6,363 nt of DNA from NCBI GenBank assembly GCA_910579845.1, contig CAJTWL010000053.1:1-6363 (forward strand), given 5' to 3'. The translations under genes were made by a program, and so were the position numbers. Below the pieces are notes generated by a model. It was given only the letters and a program-made list of their open reading frames with translations. It did no database searches and was not told where the DNA came from. Shown in pieces: positions 1 to 6,363 of the stretch. The stretch's first letter is position 1, and each line of letters starts with the position of its first letter. The DNA is from an uncultured Muribaculaceae bacterium (GTDB taxonomy: Bacteria; Bacteroidota; Bacteroidia; Bacteroidales; Muribaculaceae).

Positions 1-128
1 TTTTCAAGCTGCCGATTCAACTTTTTTCAGGGCATTCTTATCCCGAACTCGCGTTCATAAATTTTTTGATTACTTACTTACAAAAATATCTGCTGCCGGT
101 CGAATAAATATTTTATTTGTTTCTTTTG

Positions 129-170
129 AAAGAAAATCAGGCTCCATCCCCCAAAAGGATGGAGCCTGAT
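129..170 (-). terminator. Rho-independent terminator of the operon
   Basis: A perfect 14-bp inverted repeat (ATCAGGCTCCATCC at 136-149 pairing with 157-170) encloses a 7-base loop. Read on the minus strand, the stem is followed directly by TTTTCTTT from 136 down to 129. It begins 43 bp after the stop of the surface-protein gene and so ends the leftward operon. On the plus strand no T-run follows the stem, so it works in one direction only. Confidence 0.93.
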
Positions 171-212
171 GCTAATGGATTGTCAAAATTTCTTATGAGT
201 TCACACTTTGAA

Positions 213-3200
213 TCAGCGGAAGATCTGTTTGCGTACTGATCCGTCGCTGAAACGGACTATATTGATTCCCTTGTAAGGTGTGGAGGAAGGAACACCTTCA
301 AGATTATAATATAGTTCCGGTTGAGCTTCGTTGACATTGATCTCTTCTGCGCCCGAAGAAACGTTGTAGTATCTGTTTGCCGATTCGTCGAAAAACACCT
401 TCTCTCCTCCAAGTACAGGATGTTCTTCCTGCCCGATTTTCTGCCCGAATGCATTGCCAAGCAGATATGCAACCTCTCCTGATTTCATCTGTCCCTCTGT
501 GACAAGTGTGTGATTGTCGGATTTGTCATAATTGATTATTGCAAATGCGTTTACTACACCTGTCTTGGCATAGCTTGAGCCGACGCACGCCCCGGCATTC
601 TTGGGACATTGTATATCTCCGAGGTTGAAGACATTCTCCACAATCACCCCTGCGCTTGCATGACCGCCTACAATGCCTCCGCAGTTGCCGGAGCCGGTGA
701 TATTGCCTTTGTTGTAACAATTTGTAATTTTGGATGTCTTGACGCTGACATAGCCTGAGATACCGCCCACATTGCTGCCTGTCCCTGATATATCGGCAAG
801 ATTGACACATCTGTCTATATCGACGTATGCGTTGGCATATCCCAAGATTCCGCCTGCATATGCTTTTGCGGACACTTCCCCTTCGACGGTAATTCCGCTG
901 ATCGAAGCGTGTTTGTTTTCCGTGCCCTTCGCATATCCGAACAATCCCTGATATTGGGCGTTTTTATTGTCAATATAAAGACCCTTGACAGTGTAGAGAC
1001 CGCCATTTATCGTCCCGGTGAAAGGCTTGGATGCTGAATTGCCTATCGGAGTCCAATCATAATTTCCAAGGTCAATATCGTTTATGATCACCGCATCAAT
1101 ATTTTTTCCGGAATTGACCTCAGAAGCCATCCATGCGAGTTCATTACCGTTGCTTATCTGATATACTCCGTCGACAACCTGCGGTTCCTTTTTAGTCTGG
1201 CCGTCCCATGCATCAGGAGCCGCTTCAAGGTTGATCTTGAAAATCTGTATACCATCTGCATCGTCGTTTATGTTGTATGTGTTGTGCAGACAGCGGTAGC
1301 CTTTCTTAAATGCGACAACTTCATACGCACCATATGTGCCGGAGTACATTCCATCCTTACCCGGCACAAGTTTCTCCCCTTTGAAACTGATGCTTATGTC
1401 AGCATCTTCAACGTTGCAGACAGTCTTTATAGTGAAGTTTCTGACTGCCGACAGAGGTATGGTTATATCTGGAATAGTGCCGAAATATGTCTTGTGCGCT
1501 ATAGCTGTGAAATTAGGAGAACGGCCAGCAACACAGTCTATGTTGCGGTGGTTGCCGATCGGGTCGCCATATCCGTTTACCTGTATCACACCCTCGGTCA
1601 TTTCTATATTGGGTTTTGCTGAGAGATCATGGTCGGCAGGGATATCGATTGTGACAGCCTGTGCGGATGCCGCGGAACCGAAAGTATATTGTCCGGAACC
1701 GAGAATAAGCGAGGATCCGTTAGGAATACCGTTGTATGTGACATATGCAGACATATTGTATATGCCGGCAATTTTATTGGCAGGGTGGAACAGTCCGGAG
1801 TATTGGATCTTCACTTTGTCGCCCGGCTGGAAGATATTGCTGCCGGGACGGTCTACATTGATAATATCGCGGTGGCATTGTTTTGCAGTGAGCACCTGAT
1901 AGACCGATTTTCCGGAAGCATCCGTAAGCTTTACAATCTGTCGGCCATGACGCAGCAGTAATGTGTATGATCCGTCGGCGTTACGTGTCACTCCTTCATG
2001 TCCGAATCCCGAGTAGGTCGCTATTCTTTCTCCGATAGCGGGATATGCTATTGAAACATCCGCTGTATTCTCGGGCTTGAATGAGAATCTGGCGACCTTT
2101 TCGGTGTCAAGATAATAGAAAACGTCATGTTCGGCATCTACATTGATACCTGCAAGGCGTTGTGTCTCGAGGTTGTATTTTTCGTTAAGAGTCATATTCG
2201 GTTTTACAGCAGATCCAGCTCCACCTACGGAGACTACGAATGCCGCTGTGTTTTCGGGCCATATGGCACCCCAGAACTCGCCGCCCAGATAAGGTCTTTT
2301 CTCATTGTTGCTATAGTAGTTCAGCCCGATCGCATCGTAAGTTACAAGGACGATAGCCTCTCCTTCTCTCTTTGCTTTTATATCAGCCCAGGCGGATCCT
2401 TCTTTGGAATTGATTTCCAGCAGGTCTTTACATTCCTTGCCGTCGAAACCAATGACCTTGTAATGAAAATCGGGCTCGATGAAATAGTTGTTGGTGGAAT
2501 TGTCTGTGAGTTCCCATGTACGCATAGAATGGAGCTTGAAAGTGTCGCCGGCATTCATCTGCAGATGACCGCGTTCGTTGATATTGACGAATATCCCGCC
2601 TGTCTCATATTCGTCGTTTGATTTGACATCATGATTTATACGGGTCGGATCCATGTCGTAATCGGCATTTGAAAATTCAATAACGGGACGTTTCGAGGCA
2701 TCAGCGGTCATGGTGAAATAACCGGCGCGGGTCAGCTTGCCCGGCATCCATGTGCGGTAATTGTACACCTGACCCTGTGCCAGATAATATGTCAGTTTTC
2801 TTTTGCCTCCTTCCTTTTCCTCTTTAATGGGTGTGACCGGTGTGAAATCCACAAAGTGTGTAAACTTCATATTCAGCTGGAATCCGGCATTCCCCGGTAC
2901 GGTTATAGTGTAATTCTCACCTTTTGGGATTGCGCCGCTTACATTGACATTGGCAGTAAGTGTGCCGGATTTGTAGAGTGTGGTGTATCCCTCTTCAGCC
3001 CTCTTTGCCGAAGGGATGAAAGAAACCCTGTAGCTGTTGCCGTTGAAAGCGAGAAATGTGTGTCTGCCGGGTGTGGTGCTTGAACCGGCGGTTACAGACT
3101 GAGTCTCTCCTTCGCGACTTGTCACTTTGACTTCAAATGTATAGTCTCCGTTTTCTTCACGCCAGGTGTTCTTGTCGTTTGTGACATAGGCGGTGACGGT

Positions 3201-3494
3201 TATGATCTTGAATTCCTGAGACTGCGGGCTGTCGGCAACTTTCAGCCCGATAGTTCCGTTAACTGTCTTTCCATCAGTGGCGATGCCTGACAGAATATAG
3301 GATCCGGCAGGGACTTCGAAATTATAGTCCATGCCTGACGGACTCCCTACATTTACCGGCTCTCCGGTGGATGCTGAGACCAAGGTCATCGTTTTTGATA
3401 CATTGTTCATCGCCACCTTGACGTTCGCGGCGTTTATCGCCAGGCAACCGCCATACATGCACAGAAGTGCAGATAAAAGTGTCTTCCTGTTCAT
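213..3494 (-). CDS. Large secreted cell-surface protein with Ig-like/beta-rich body, GLUG repeats and C-terminal tail
   Basis: This 1093-residue exported protein has no certain function. I start it at ATG 3494 (MNRKTLLSALL...), because it begins a normal signal peptide and follows an AT-rich leader; a TTG at 3533 would add 13 residues ahead of the signal peptide. Cleavage is likely near 'AINA' (19-22), although 'MYGGC' (13-17) is a weak lipobox-like alternative. Residues 23 to about 760 are beta-rich, with an Ig-like stretch and a 'GAIWPENTAAFVVSV' strand at 409-423. Residues 775-990 carry 'DIDLGNYDWTPIG' (807-819) and GLUG repeats ('GLFGY', 'GGILGY', 'GGISGY', 'GGIVGG'). Then come 'GEVAYLLGNAFGQ' (1006-1018) and 'HPVLGG' (1025-1030), usual at the end of GLUG proteins, and a 'YYNLEG...IVRFSDGSVRKQ' tail (1062-1090). 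As last gene of an operon with a BtuB-like receptor and BtuG-like propeller, it may help capture the ligand at the surface or act as adhesin; this is inference. Confidence 0.85.
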   Translation of the reverse strand: MNRKTLLSALLCMYGGCLAINAANVKVAMNNVSKTMTLVSASTGEPVNVGSPSGMDYNFEVPAGSYILSGIATDGKTVNGTIGLKVADSPQSQEFKIITVTAYVTNDKNTWREENGDYTFEVKVTSREGETQSVTAGSSTTPGRHTFLAFNGNSYRVSFIPSAKRAEEGYTTLYKSGTLTANVNVSGAIPKGENYTITVPGNAGFQLNMKFTHFVDFTPVTPIKEEKEGGKRKLTYYLAQGQVYNYRTWMPGKLTRAGYFTMTADASKRPVIEFSNADYDMDPTRINHDVKSNDEYETGGIFVNINERGHLQMNAGDTFKLHSMRTWELTDNSTNNYFIEPDFHYKVIGFDGKECKDLLEINSKEGSAWADIKAKREGEAIVLVTYDAIGLNYYSNNEKRPYLGGEFWGAIWPENTAAFVVSVGGAGSAVKPNMTLNEKYNLETQRLAGINVDAEHDVFYYLDTEKVARFSFKPENTADVSIAYPAIGERIATYSGFGHEGVTRNADGSYTLLLRHGRQIVKLTDASGKSVYQVLTAKQCHRDIINVDRPGSNIFQPGDKVKIQYSGLFHPANKIAGIYNMSAYVTYNGIPNGSSLILGSGQYTFGSAASAQAVTIDIPADHDLSAKPNIEMTEGVIQVNGYGDPIGNHRNIDCVAGRSPNFTAIAHKTYFGTIPDITIPLSAVRNFTIKTVCNVEDADISISFKGEKLVPGKDGMYSGTYGAYEVVAFKKGYRCLHNTYNINDDADGIQIFKINLEAAPDAWDGQTKKEPQVVDGVYQISNGNELAWMASEVNSGKNIDAVIINDIDLGNYDWTPIGNSASKPFTGTINGGLYTVKGLYIDNKNAQYQGLFGYAKGTENKHASISGITVEGEVSAKAYAGGILGYANAYVDIDRCVNLADISGTGSNVGGISGYVSVKTSKITNCYNKGNITGSGNCGGIVGGHASAGVIVENVFNLGDIQCPKNAGACVGSSYAKTGVVNAFAIINYDKSDNHTLVTEGQMKSGEVAYLLGNAFGQKIGQEEHPVLGGEKVFFDESANRYYNVSSGAEEINVNEAQPELYYNLEGVPSSTPYKGINIVRFSDGSVRKQIFR
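560..950 (-). repeat. GLUG-type repeats with exact 29-residue spacing
   Basis: Within the large surface protein the Gly-Gly pairs of successive repeats fall at residues 881, 910, 939 and 968 (numbered from the ATG at 3494; the last is the divergent GACVG). This gives three exact intervals of 29 residues (87 bp). An earlier copy, 'GLFGY', lies 32 residues before the first. Each unit has a hydrophobic-Gly core followed by a 'NLADI', 'NKGNI' or 'NLGDI' strand. This matches the GLUG motif, which is found in bacterial surface and IgA-peptidase-like proteins and is expected to stack as a beta-helix-like rod. The DNA units have diverged; the period is visible mainly in protein. Confidence 0.85.
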
Positions 3495-3540
3495 AATGTA
3501 TTTGGTTATTTGATTAAAATGTGAAAATAACAAGCTATTA
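3495..3540 (-). promoter_or_regulatory. 46-bp AT-rich intergenic leader with small inverted repeat and tandem stops
   Basis: The gap between propeller and surface-protein genes is short enough for co-transcription. Directly after the propeller's TAA come in-frame TAA and TAG codons, so three stops stand in a row (3543-3535). A 7-bp perfect inverted repeat, GTTATTT at 3505-3511 and AAATAAC at 3525-3531, is separated by 13 bp; it is AT-only apart from one pair, so a stable RNA hairpin is doubtful. No Shine-Dalgarno sequence is present before the ATG at 3494. The AT-rich leader is the usual Bacteroidota style of translation start. I see no convincing -7 TAnnTTTG promoter element here. Confidence 0.4.
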
Positions 3541-4833
3541 TTAATGACTTATATATTTCTTTCCATTGCGTATATAGATCTCGTCCGGTCGGGGATTGTT
3601 GATTCTGATTCCCTGTAAATTGTAGATCGGAGTCTGGAGTTCAGGAATTTCCGTAATCACATCAGATATGCCGCTCTGGCTGTTGCCGGGGAGGGCGAGA
3701 AAATGCGCAGGGTTGATATAAACCTTATGACGACCCAGCAATCTTCCTTCCGGGGACCATTGGTAAAGTGCGCCTGCCGAGGCAAACGAATCGGCGTCTG
3801 TGGCATATATGTATCCGGAATAAGGGTTTACGTATAGCCCGTAGGGCATTGTCATTTTCTTGAGATCATCGACCACGGTTCCGGGCATTTTTTCGTATAC
3901 TCCTTCCGATCCGTCGGATCTCAAGACTTCATCGGGATTGATGGTTATATAATTGAATGTGTATTCACTTGTATAATAAGAAAATCTTGAGCCTACGGCA
4001 TAAAAATTTCCGTCGGATGCGGTGCAGCTGTATGTTGCAGCATAGTTTAGTTTCTCAAAACATTCCGTGTCAGGTTTGCCGTCAATGACTGCATCGCAGT
4101 CGAGTATTATGACCGCAGCCGGAATATCGTAATAGTCGCCGGGAGAATTTATGCACAGATACCGACCGCTTTGCGACATCTTTCCGTACAGATTGATCTG
4201 TTTTGTGTCTACTTCGCGTATTACCTGCATTGTCTCCGCGTTGATTACACTGACTGTAGTCTCGTATTCATGGTCTTCCTGGAAGGCATATCCTCCGGTG
4301 TTGGCTACAAAAAGACAGCCTTTGTAGAATGCAATCCCCTCAGGCTCATAGCCGACTTCCGCGGCATCTACGACTTTAAATGTCCGGGTGTCTATTTTTG
4401 CGACGAATCCTTTCTTGAAAAATAGCATTCCCCGTTCCGAGGCGCATTCATGACCGTAGGATGAGACATAGACATAGCGACCGTCTGTGGCGAGTTTGCG
4501 GTTGTTGGGAATGTCCTCGGTTGCAGCCACAGCCTTGCCGTCGAGAGAGATGAACTGGACTATATTCGACCAGTTGATTGATATGGCGGCAAGATTGTCG
4601 TTTACGAGAATGATGTCGTTAGGCGTGTCGCCGAGCTTATAGCCGTTGATGTCGCGGAACCACTGGTTGCTCACTACGGCACCATCTTCGAAATAGGTTA
4701 CTTTGCCGTTGTCGGCCTGCCAATTGCCTTCATTCAGCAATATGATACGTTCTTTCGCCGGCATACGCACTGCCGATATAATGGATAACAGGACCAATGT
4801 AATAGCTCTTATCGCATTAAGATTGGTGATCAT
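3541..4833 (-). CDS. btuG: Secreted YncE/DUF5074-type beta-propeller, BtuG-like cobamide-binding surface protein
   Basis: This 430-residue protein resembles the DUF5074/BtuG seven-bladed propellers that sit on BtuB and bind cobalamin or cobinamide outside the cell. Residues 1-27 form a signal peptide with a hydrophobic core at about 8-20. Blade signatures follow: 'LGDTPNDI' (67-74), 'VYVSSYG' (121-127), 'GYEPEGIAF' (161-169), 'VANTGGY' (176-182) with 'TTVSVINAET' (192-201), 'PYGLYVNPYSGYIYATDAD' (330-348) and 'NPAHFLAL' (374-381). The PYG...VNP...IYATDA and PAHF pair is typical of the DUF5074 group. Unlike lipid-anchored BtuG, there is no cysteine before residue 130, so no lipobox. Instead the protein ends in a 'YNLQGIRINN...YIRNGKK' tail (404-426) of the kind found on many exported Bacteroidales proteins. 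It overlaps the receptor gene by 4 bp and ends in three tandem in-frame stops. The propeller fold is close to certain; cobamide binding is inferred from family and context. Confidence 0.82.
   Translation of the reverse strand: MITNLNAIRAITLVLLSIISAVRMPAKERIILLNEGNWQADNGKVTYFEDGAVVSNQWFRDINGYKLGDTPNDIILVNDNLAAISINWSNIVQFISLDGKAVAATEDIPNNRKLATDGRYVYVSSYGHECASERGMLFFKKGFVAKIDTRTFKVVDAAEVGYEPEGIAFYKGCLFVANTGGYAFQEDHEYETTVSVINAETMQVIREVDTKQINLYGKMSQSGRYLCINSPGDYYDIPAAVIILDCDAVIDGKPDTECFEKLNYAATYSCTASDGNFYAVGSRFSYYTSEYTFNYITINPDEVLRSDGSEGVYEKMPGTVVDDLKKMTMPYGLYVNPYSGYIYATDADSFASAGALYQWSPEGRLLGRHKVYINPAHFLALPGNSQSGISDVITEIPELQTPIYNLQGIRINNPRPDEIYIRNGKKYISH
4830..4833 (-). other. ATGA stop/start overlap (translational coupling)
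   Basis: On the minus strand the four bases read ATGA: the TGA ends the receptor gene and the ATG starts the propeller gene. Upstream of this ATG the propeller frame meets a TAA at 4857-4855 with no ATG, GTG or TTG between, which fixes the start. Such overlaps usually mean the two proteins are made from one mRNA by coupled translation. This suits a receptor and a surface partner that form a complex. Confidence 0.9.
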
Positions 4834-6363
4834 GGTTTCTGGGTATTGGTTTTGTTACGTTTTAAAAGATTTCCGAAAGAGTAGGAGAGGGTTGCCTTGA
4901 AGTTGCGTCCGGGCATAGGATAGCGGGGTATGTGCTCATACTGGATGTCTAAAAGGTCGTTCACTTCGAGCGAGACCGAGAATCCGGAGAGTTCGGCAGT
5001 TAGCCTGAGATCCACATTGTCATAAGGCTTGAGAATATCTTCCGGGTCGGCATACGACCACATGCGTTCCGATACATGAAGTTCCGATAAAGTCAAAGTA
5101 ATCATTTTCCATCCCACAATGCCGGTTAGACCGCAAGAGAATGCAGGCGAATAGCAGATGGGACGGTTGTATGTGTCTGTATCATCAGGATCGGTGCGGT
5201 TGAGGTCTTTCTGCCAGGTTATGGAAGAAAGAAGCGAAAAATGCCAGTCTGAGACGGACAGATGTCCTGACAGGGTGGCATTGAGTCCCCGGCAGTAGGT
5301 TTTGCCGTAATTCATCATCGACCAAGTGTAGGTGCCTTTTAGCGGGAGGCACACAATGCGATTGTCGATATTGTTGATATAGGTGTCTGCCTGTGCGGAG
5401 AGTAACCATCCTCCGGAAGTATAGCTGTATTCGGCGCCGATGTTCCACTGGCGTGTATATTCCGGCTTAAGATTGCGGTTGCCGGTCTGTGTATAATAGA
5501 GGTCGTTGAGAGTAGGTGCGCGGAAAATGCATTTATACCACGCCCTCATGGAAATCCCGAATAGCGAATAACCCAAGGAGACAGAAGGGGTGAATCTGGT
5601 GAGAGGTTCCGCGGCTCCTACTTTAAGGCGCGTGTGGTCGCGCAAATGCTGGAACAGCAATGAGGCCGCCGCCCGCAATCCTTTCCAGTCAAATTGTCCT
5701 GCTATGACAGCTTTCTGGTCGAGACGGCGTATACCGCTGAATTTTTTTAGGTCGGCATCGAGCCACGACATTCGGGCATCGTAACCGGCGTTGAAAGACA
5801 CAACGTTCCATGGACGGAATGCATATGCTGCGGAAACAAACGCATCGTTCTGCCGGTAATGGTTGTCGACGCGGGCTGTATTCTGGTTTTCGGGGTAATC
5901 GGTGTTATATCTGAGATATTCGTAGGAATATTTACTATTGAATTTTATTTGGTGCACAGAATTGAACTTATGCTCATAAGAGGCTTGGACAAAGATGTCT
6001 GTGTCCCATTCACGACCGATGTTGGTATATTTGTCGGACAGCCTTCTGACGATTCCTCCCGGACACCCGCGTTCCGAGATATATGCGTAAATATGGGATG
6101 CGAATCCGTTTTTAAAGACGGCGCCTTCTATGCGGTTGAATTTTATATCGGAATTGCGCCTTCTGCCGACAGTATCTTCATATTCGGATTTATAACGGAA
6201 AGGGTAATCGCCACAGGAGTTGAGATACTCGGCGTCTAAAAAGCCGCTCCATCCTTTACTGGTGAACTCTGCGGTTGCTCGCCCTCTCCATGTATGGAAT
6301 GAACCCCAGTGGAAAACCCAGGCTCGGTTGACCCTGTGAGCCAGACAATTTTGACCCCTATGA
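4830..6363 (-). CDS. btuB: TonB-dependent outer-membrane receptor, BtuB-like (5' end outside window)
   Basis: This is a 22-strand-type TonB-dependent transporter, probably importing cobalamin or related cobamides across the outer membrane using TonB energy. The frame is open from the right edge to a TGA at 4832-4830, giving 510 visible residues; the signal peptide, TonB box and most of the plug are missing. Family signs, numbered in the visible part, are a GSFHTW strand start (20-25), 'SERGCPGG' (96-103; related receptors usually have SxRGLPG), 'FRAPTLNDLYY' (280-290) followed by 'NLKPE' (297-301), and near the end 'NDLLDIQYE' (468-476) and 'YPMPGRNF' leading to the terminal aromatic of the barrel, F496. 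Fourteen polar residues follow it. A GTG at 5957 lies inside the barrel and is not a start. The stop overlaps the next gene's ATG. The neighbouring BtuG-like propeller supports a cobamide role; another ligand is not excluded. The receptor class is certain, the ligand moderately so. Eight isolated cysteines are visible, which is many for such a barrel. Confidence 0.88.
   Translation of the reverse strand, partial: HRGQNCLAHRVNRAWVFHWGSFHTWRGRATAEFTSKGWSGFLDAEYLNSCGDYPFRYKSEYEDTVGRRRNSDIKFNRIEGAVFKNGFASHIYAYISERGCPGGIVRRLSDKYTNIGREWDTDIFVQASYEHKFNSVHQIKFNSKYSYEYLRYNTDYPENQNTARVDNHYRQNDAFVSAAYAFRPWNVVSFNAGYDARMSWLDADLKKFSGIRRLDQKAVIAGQFDWKGLRAAASLLFQHLRDHTRLKVGAAEPLTRFTPSVSLGYSLFGISMRAWYKCIFRAPTLNDLYYTQTGNRNLKPEYTRQWNIGAEYSYTSGGWLLSAQADTYINNIDNRIVCLPLKGTYTWSMMNYGKTYCRGLNATLSGHLSVSDWHFSLLSSITWQKDLNRTDPDDTDTYNRPICYSPAFSCGLTGIVGWKMITLTLSELHVSERMWSYADPEDILKPYDNVDLRLTAELSGFSVSLEVNDLLDIQYEHIPRYPMPGRNFKATLSYSFGNLLKRNKTNTQKP

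Noticed and set aside
1..128. Possible gene remnant at the left edge (two plus frames open from the edge)
   Set aside because: The translations are short and AT-biased, and neither resembles a known protein. The region is best left as unassigned intergenic DNA.
120..135. Palindrome TTTCTTT-TG-AAAGAAA
   Set aside because: Only weak A-T pairs, and half of it is the T-run of the terminator; more likely a by-product than an operator.
1336..1899. 187-codon plus-strand open frame, overlapping another at 1284-1622
   Set aside because: Lies opposite the large surface-protein gene, which has a signal peptide, recognisable domains and a continuous frame. The plus-strand product shows no domain or signal and is an antisense shadow.
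1490..2000. Seven histidines in residues 499-667 of the surface protein, considered as a metal or cobalt ligand cluster
   Set aside because: They are spread over 169 residues without any HxH or HxxxH spacing, only modestly above average. No binding site can be argued.
2127..2621. 164-codon plus-strand open frame
   Set aside because: Antisense to the surface-protein body, with no recognisable motif or start context.
3495..3540. Cobalamin riboswitch or separate promoter before the surface-protein gene
   Set aside because: 46 bp is far too short for a cobalamin riboswitch and no -7 TAnnTTTG element is clear. A riboswitch would be expected upstream of the receptor, outside the window.
4830..5957. 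Receptor as a 375-residue gene starting at GTG 5957
   Set aside because: The frame stays open upstream to the right edge and encodes matching barrel sequence, so this GTG is an internal valine.
5859..6239. 126-codon plus-strand open frame
   Set aside because: Opposite the receptor's SERGCPGG region, where the minus frame clearly encodes a BtuB-like barrel.

Overview
The window looks like part of a Bacteroidota genome, most likely order Bacteroidales (a Muribaculaceae- or Prevotella-like gut organism is possible, but the genus cannot be settled). The reasons are the pairing of a TonB-dependent receptor with a DUF5074/BtuG-type beta-propeller, a very large GLUG-repeat surface protein, 'YNLQG...' C-terminal tails, AT-rich gene leaders without a Shine-Dalgarno sequence, and moderate GC content.

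All real genes are on the minus strand and read right to left as one apparent operon. The right part (4830-6363) is the C-terminal 510 residues of an outer-membrane TonB-dependent receptor of the BtuB type; its start lies beyond the right edge. Its stop overlaps the ATG of the next gene by 4 bp (ATGA). That gene (3541-4833) is a secreted beta-propeller of the DUF5074/BtuG kind. After a 46-bp AT-rich gap comes a 1093-residue cell-surface protein (213-3494) with an Ig-like, beta-rich body, a GLUG repeat domain near its C-terminus and a short tail. A strong rho-independent terminator (129-170) closes the operon. Positions 1-128 hold nothing I can assign.

In known Bacteroides systems, BtuG sits on the BtuB barrel at the cell surface and hands cobalamin or cobinamide to it for TonB-powered import. 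The first two genes here fit that scheme, so cobamide (vitamin B12-type) uptake is the best functional guess for the operon. The ligand is inferred from family resemblance. A cobalamin riboswitch, which would support it, would lie upstream of the receptor and outside the window.

The most interesting points are these. The BtuG-like propeller has no lipobox cysteine, unlike the lipid-anchored proteins of the family. The propeller and the large surface protein both end in a similar 'YNL(Q/E)G' tail, suggesting another anchoring or secretion route. The large third protein is an uncharacterised candidate partner in ligand capture.
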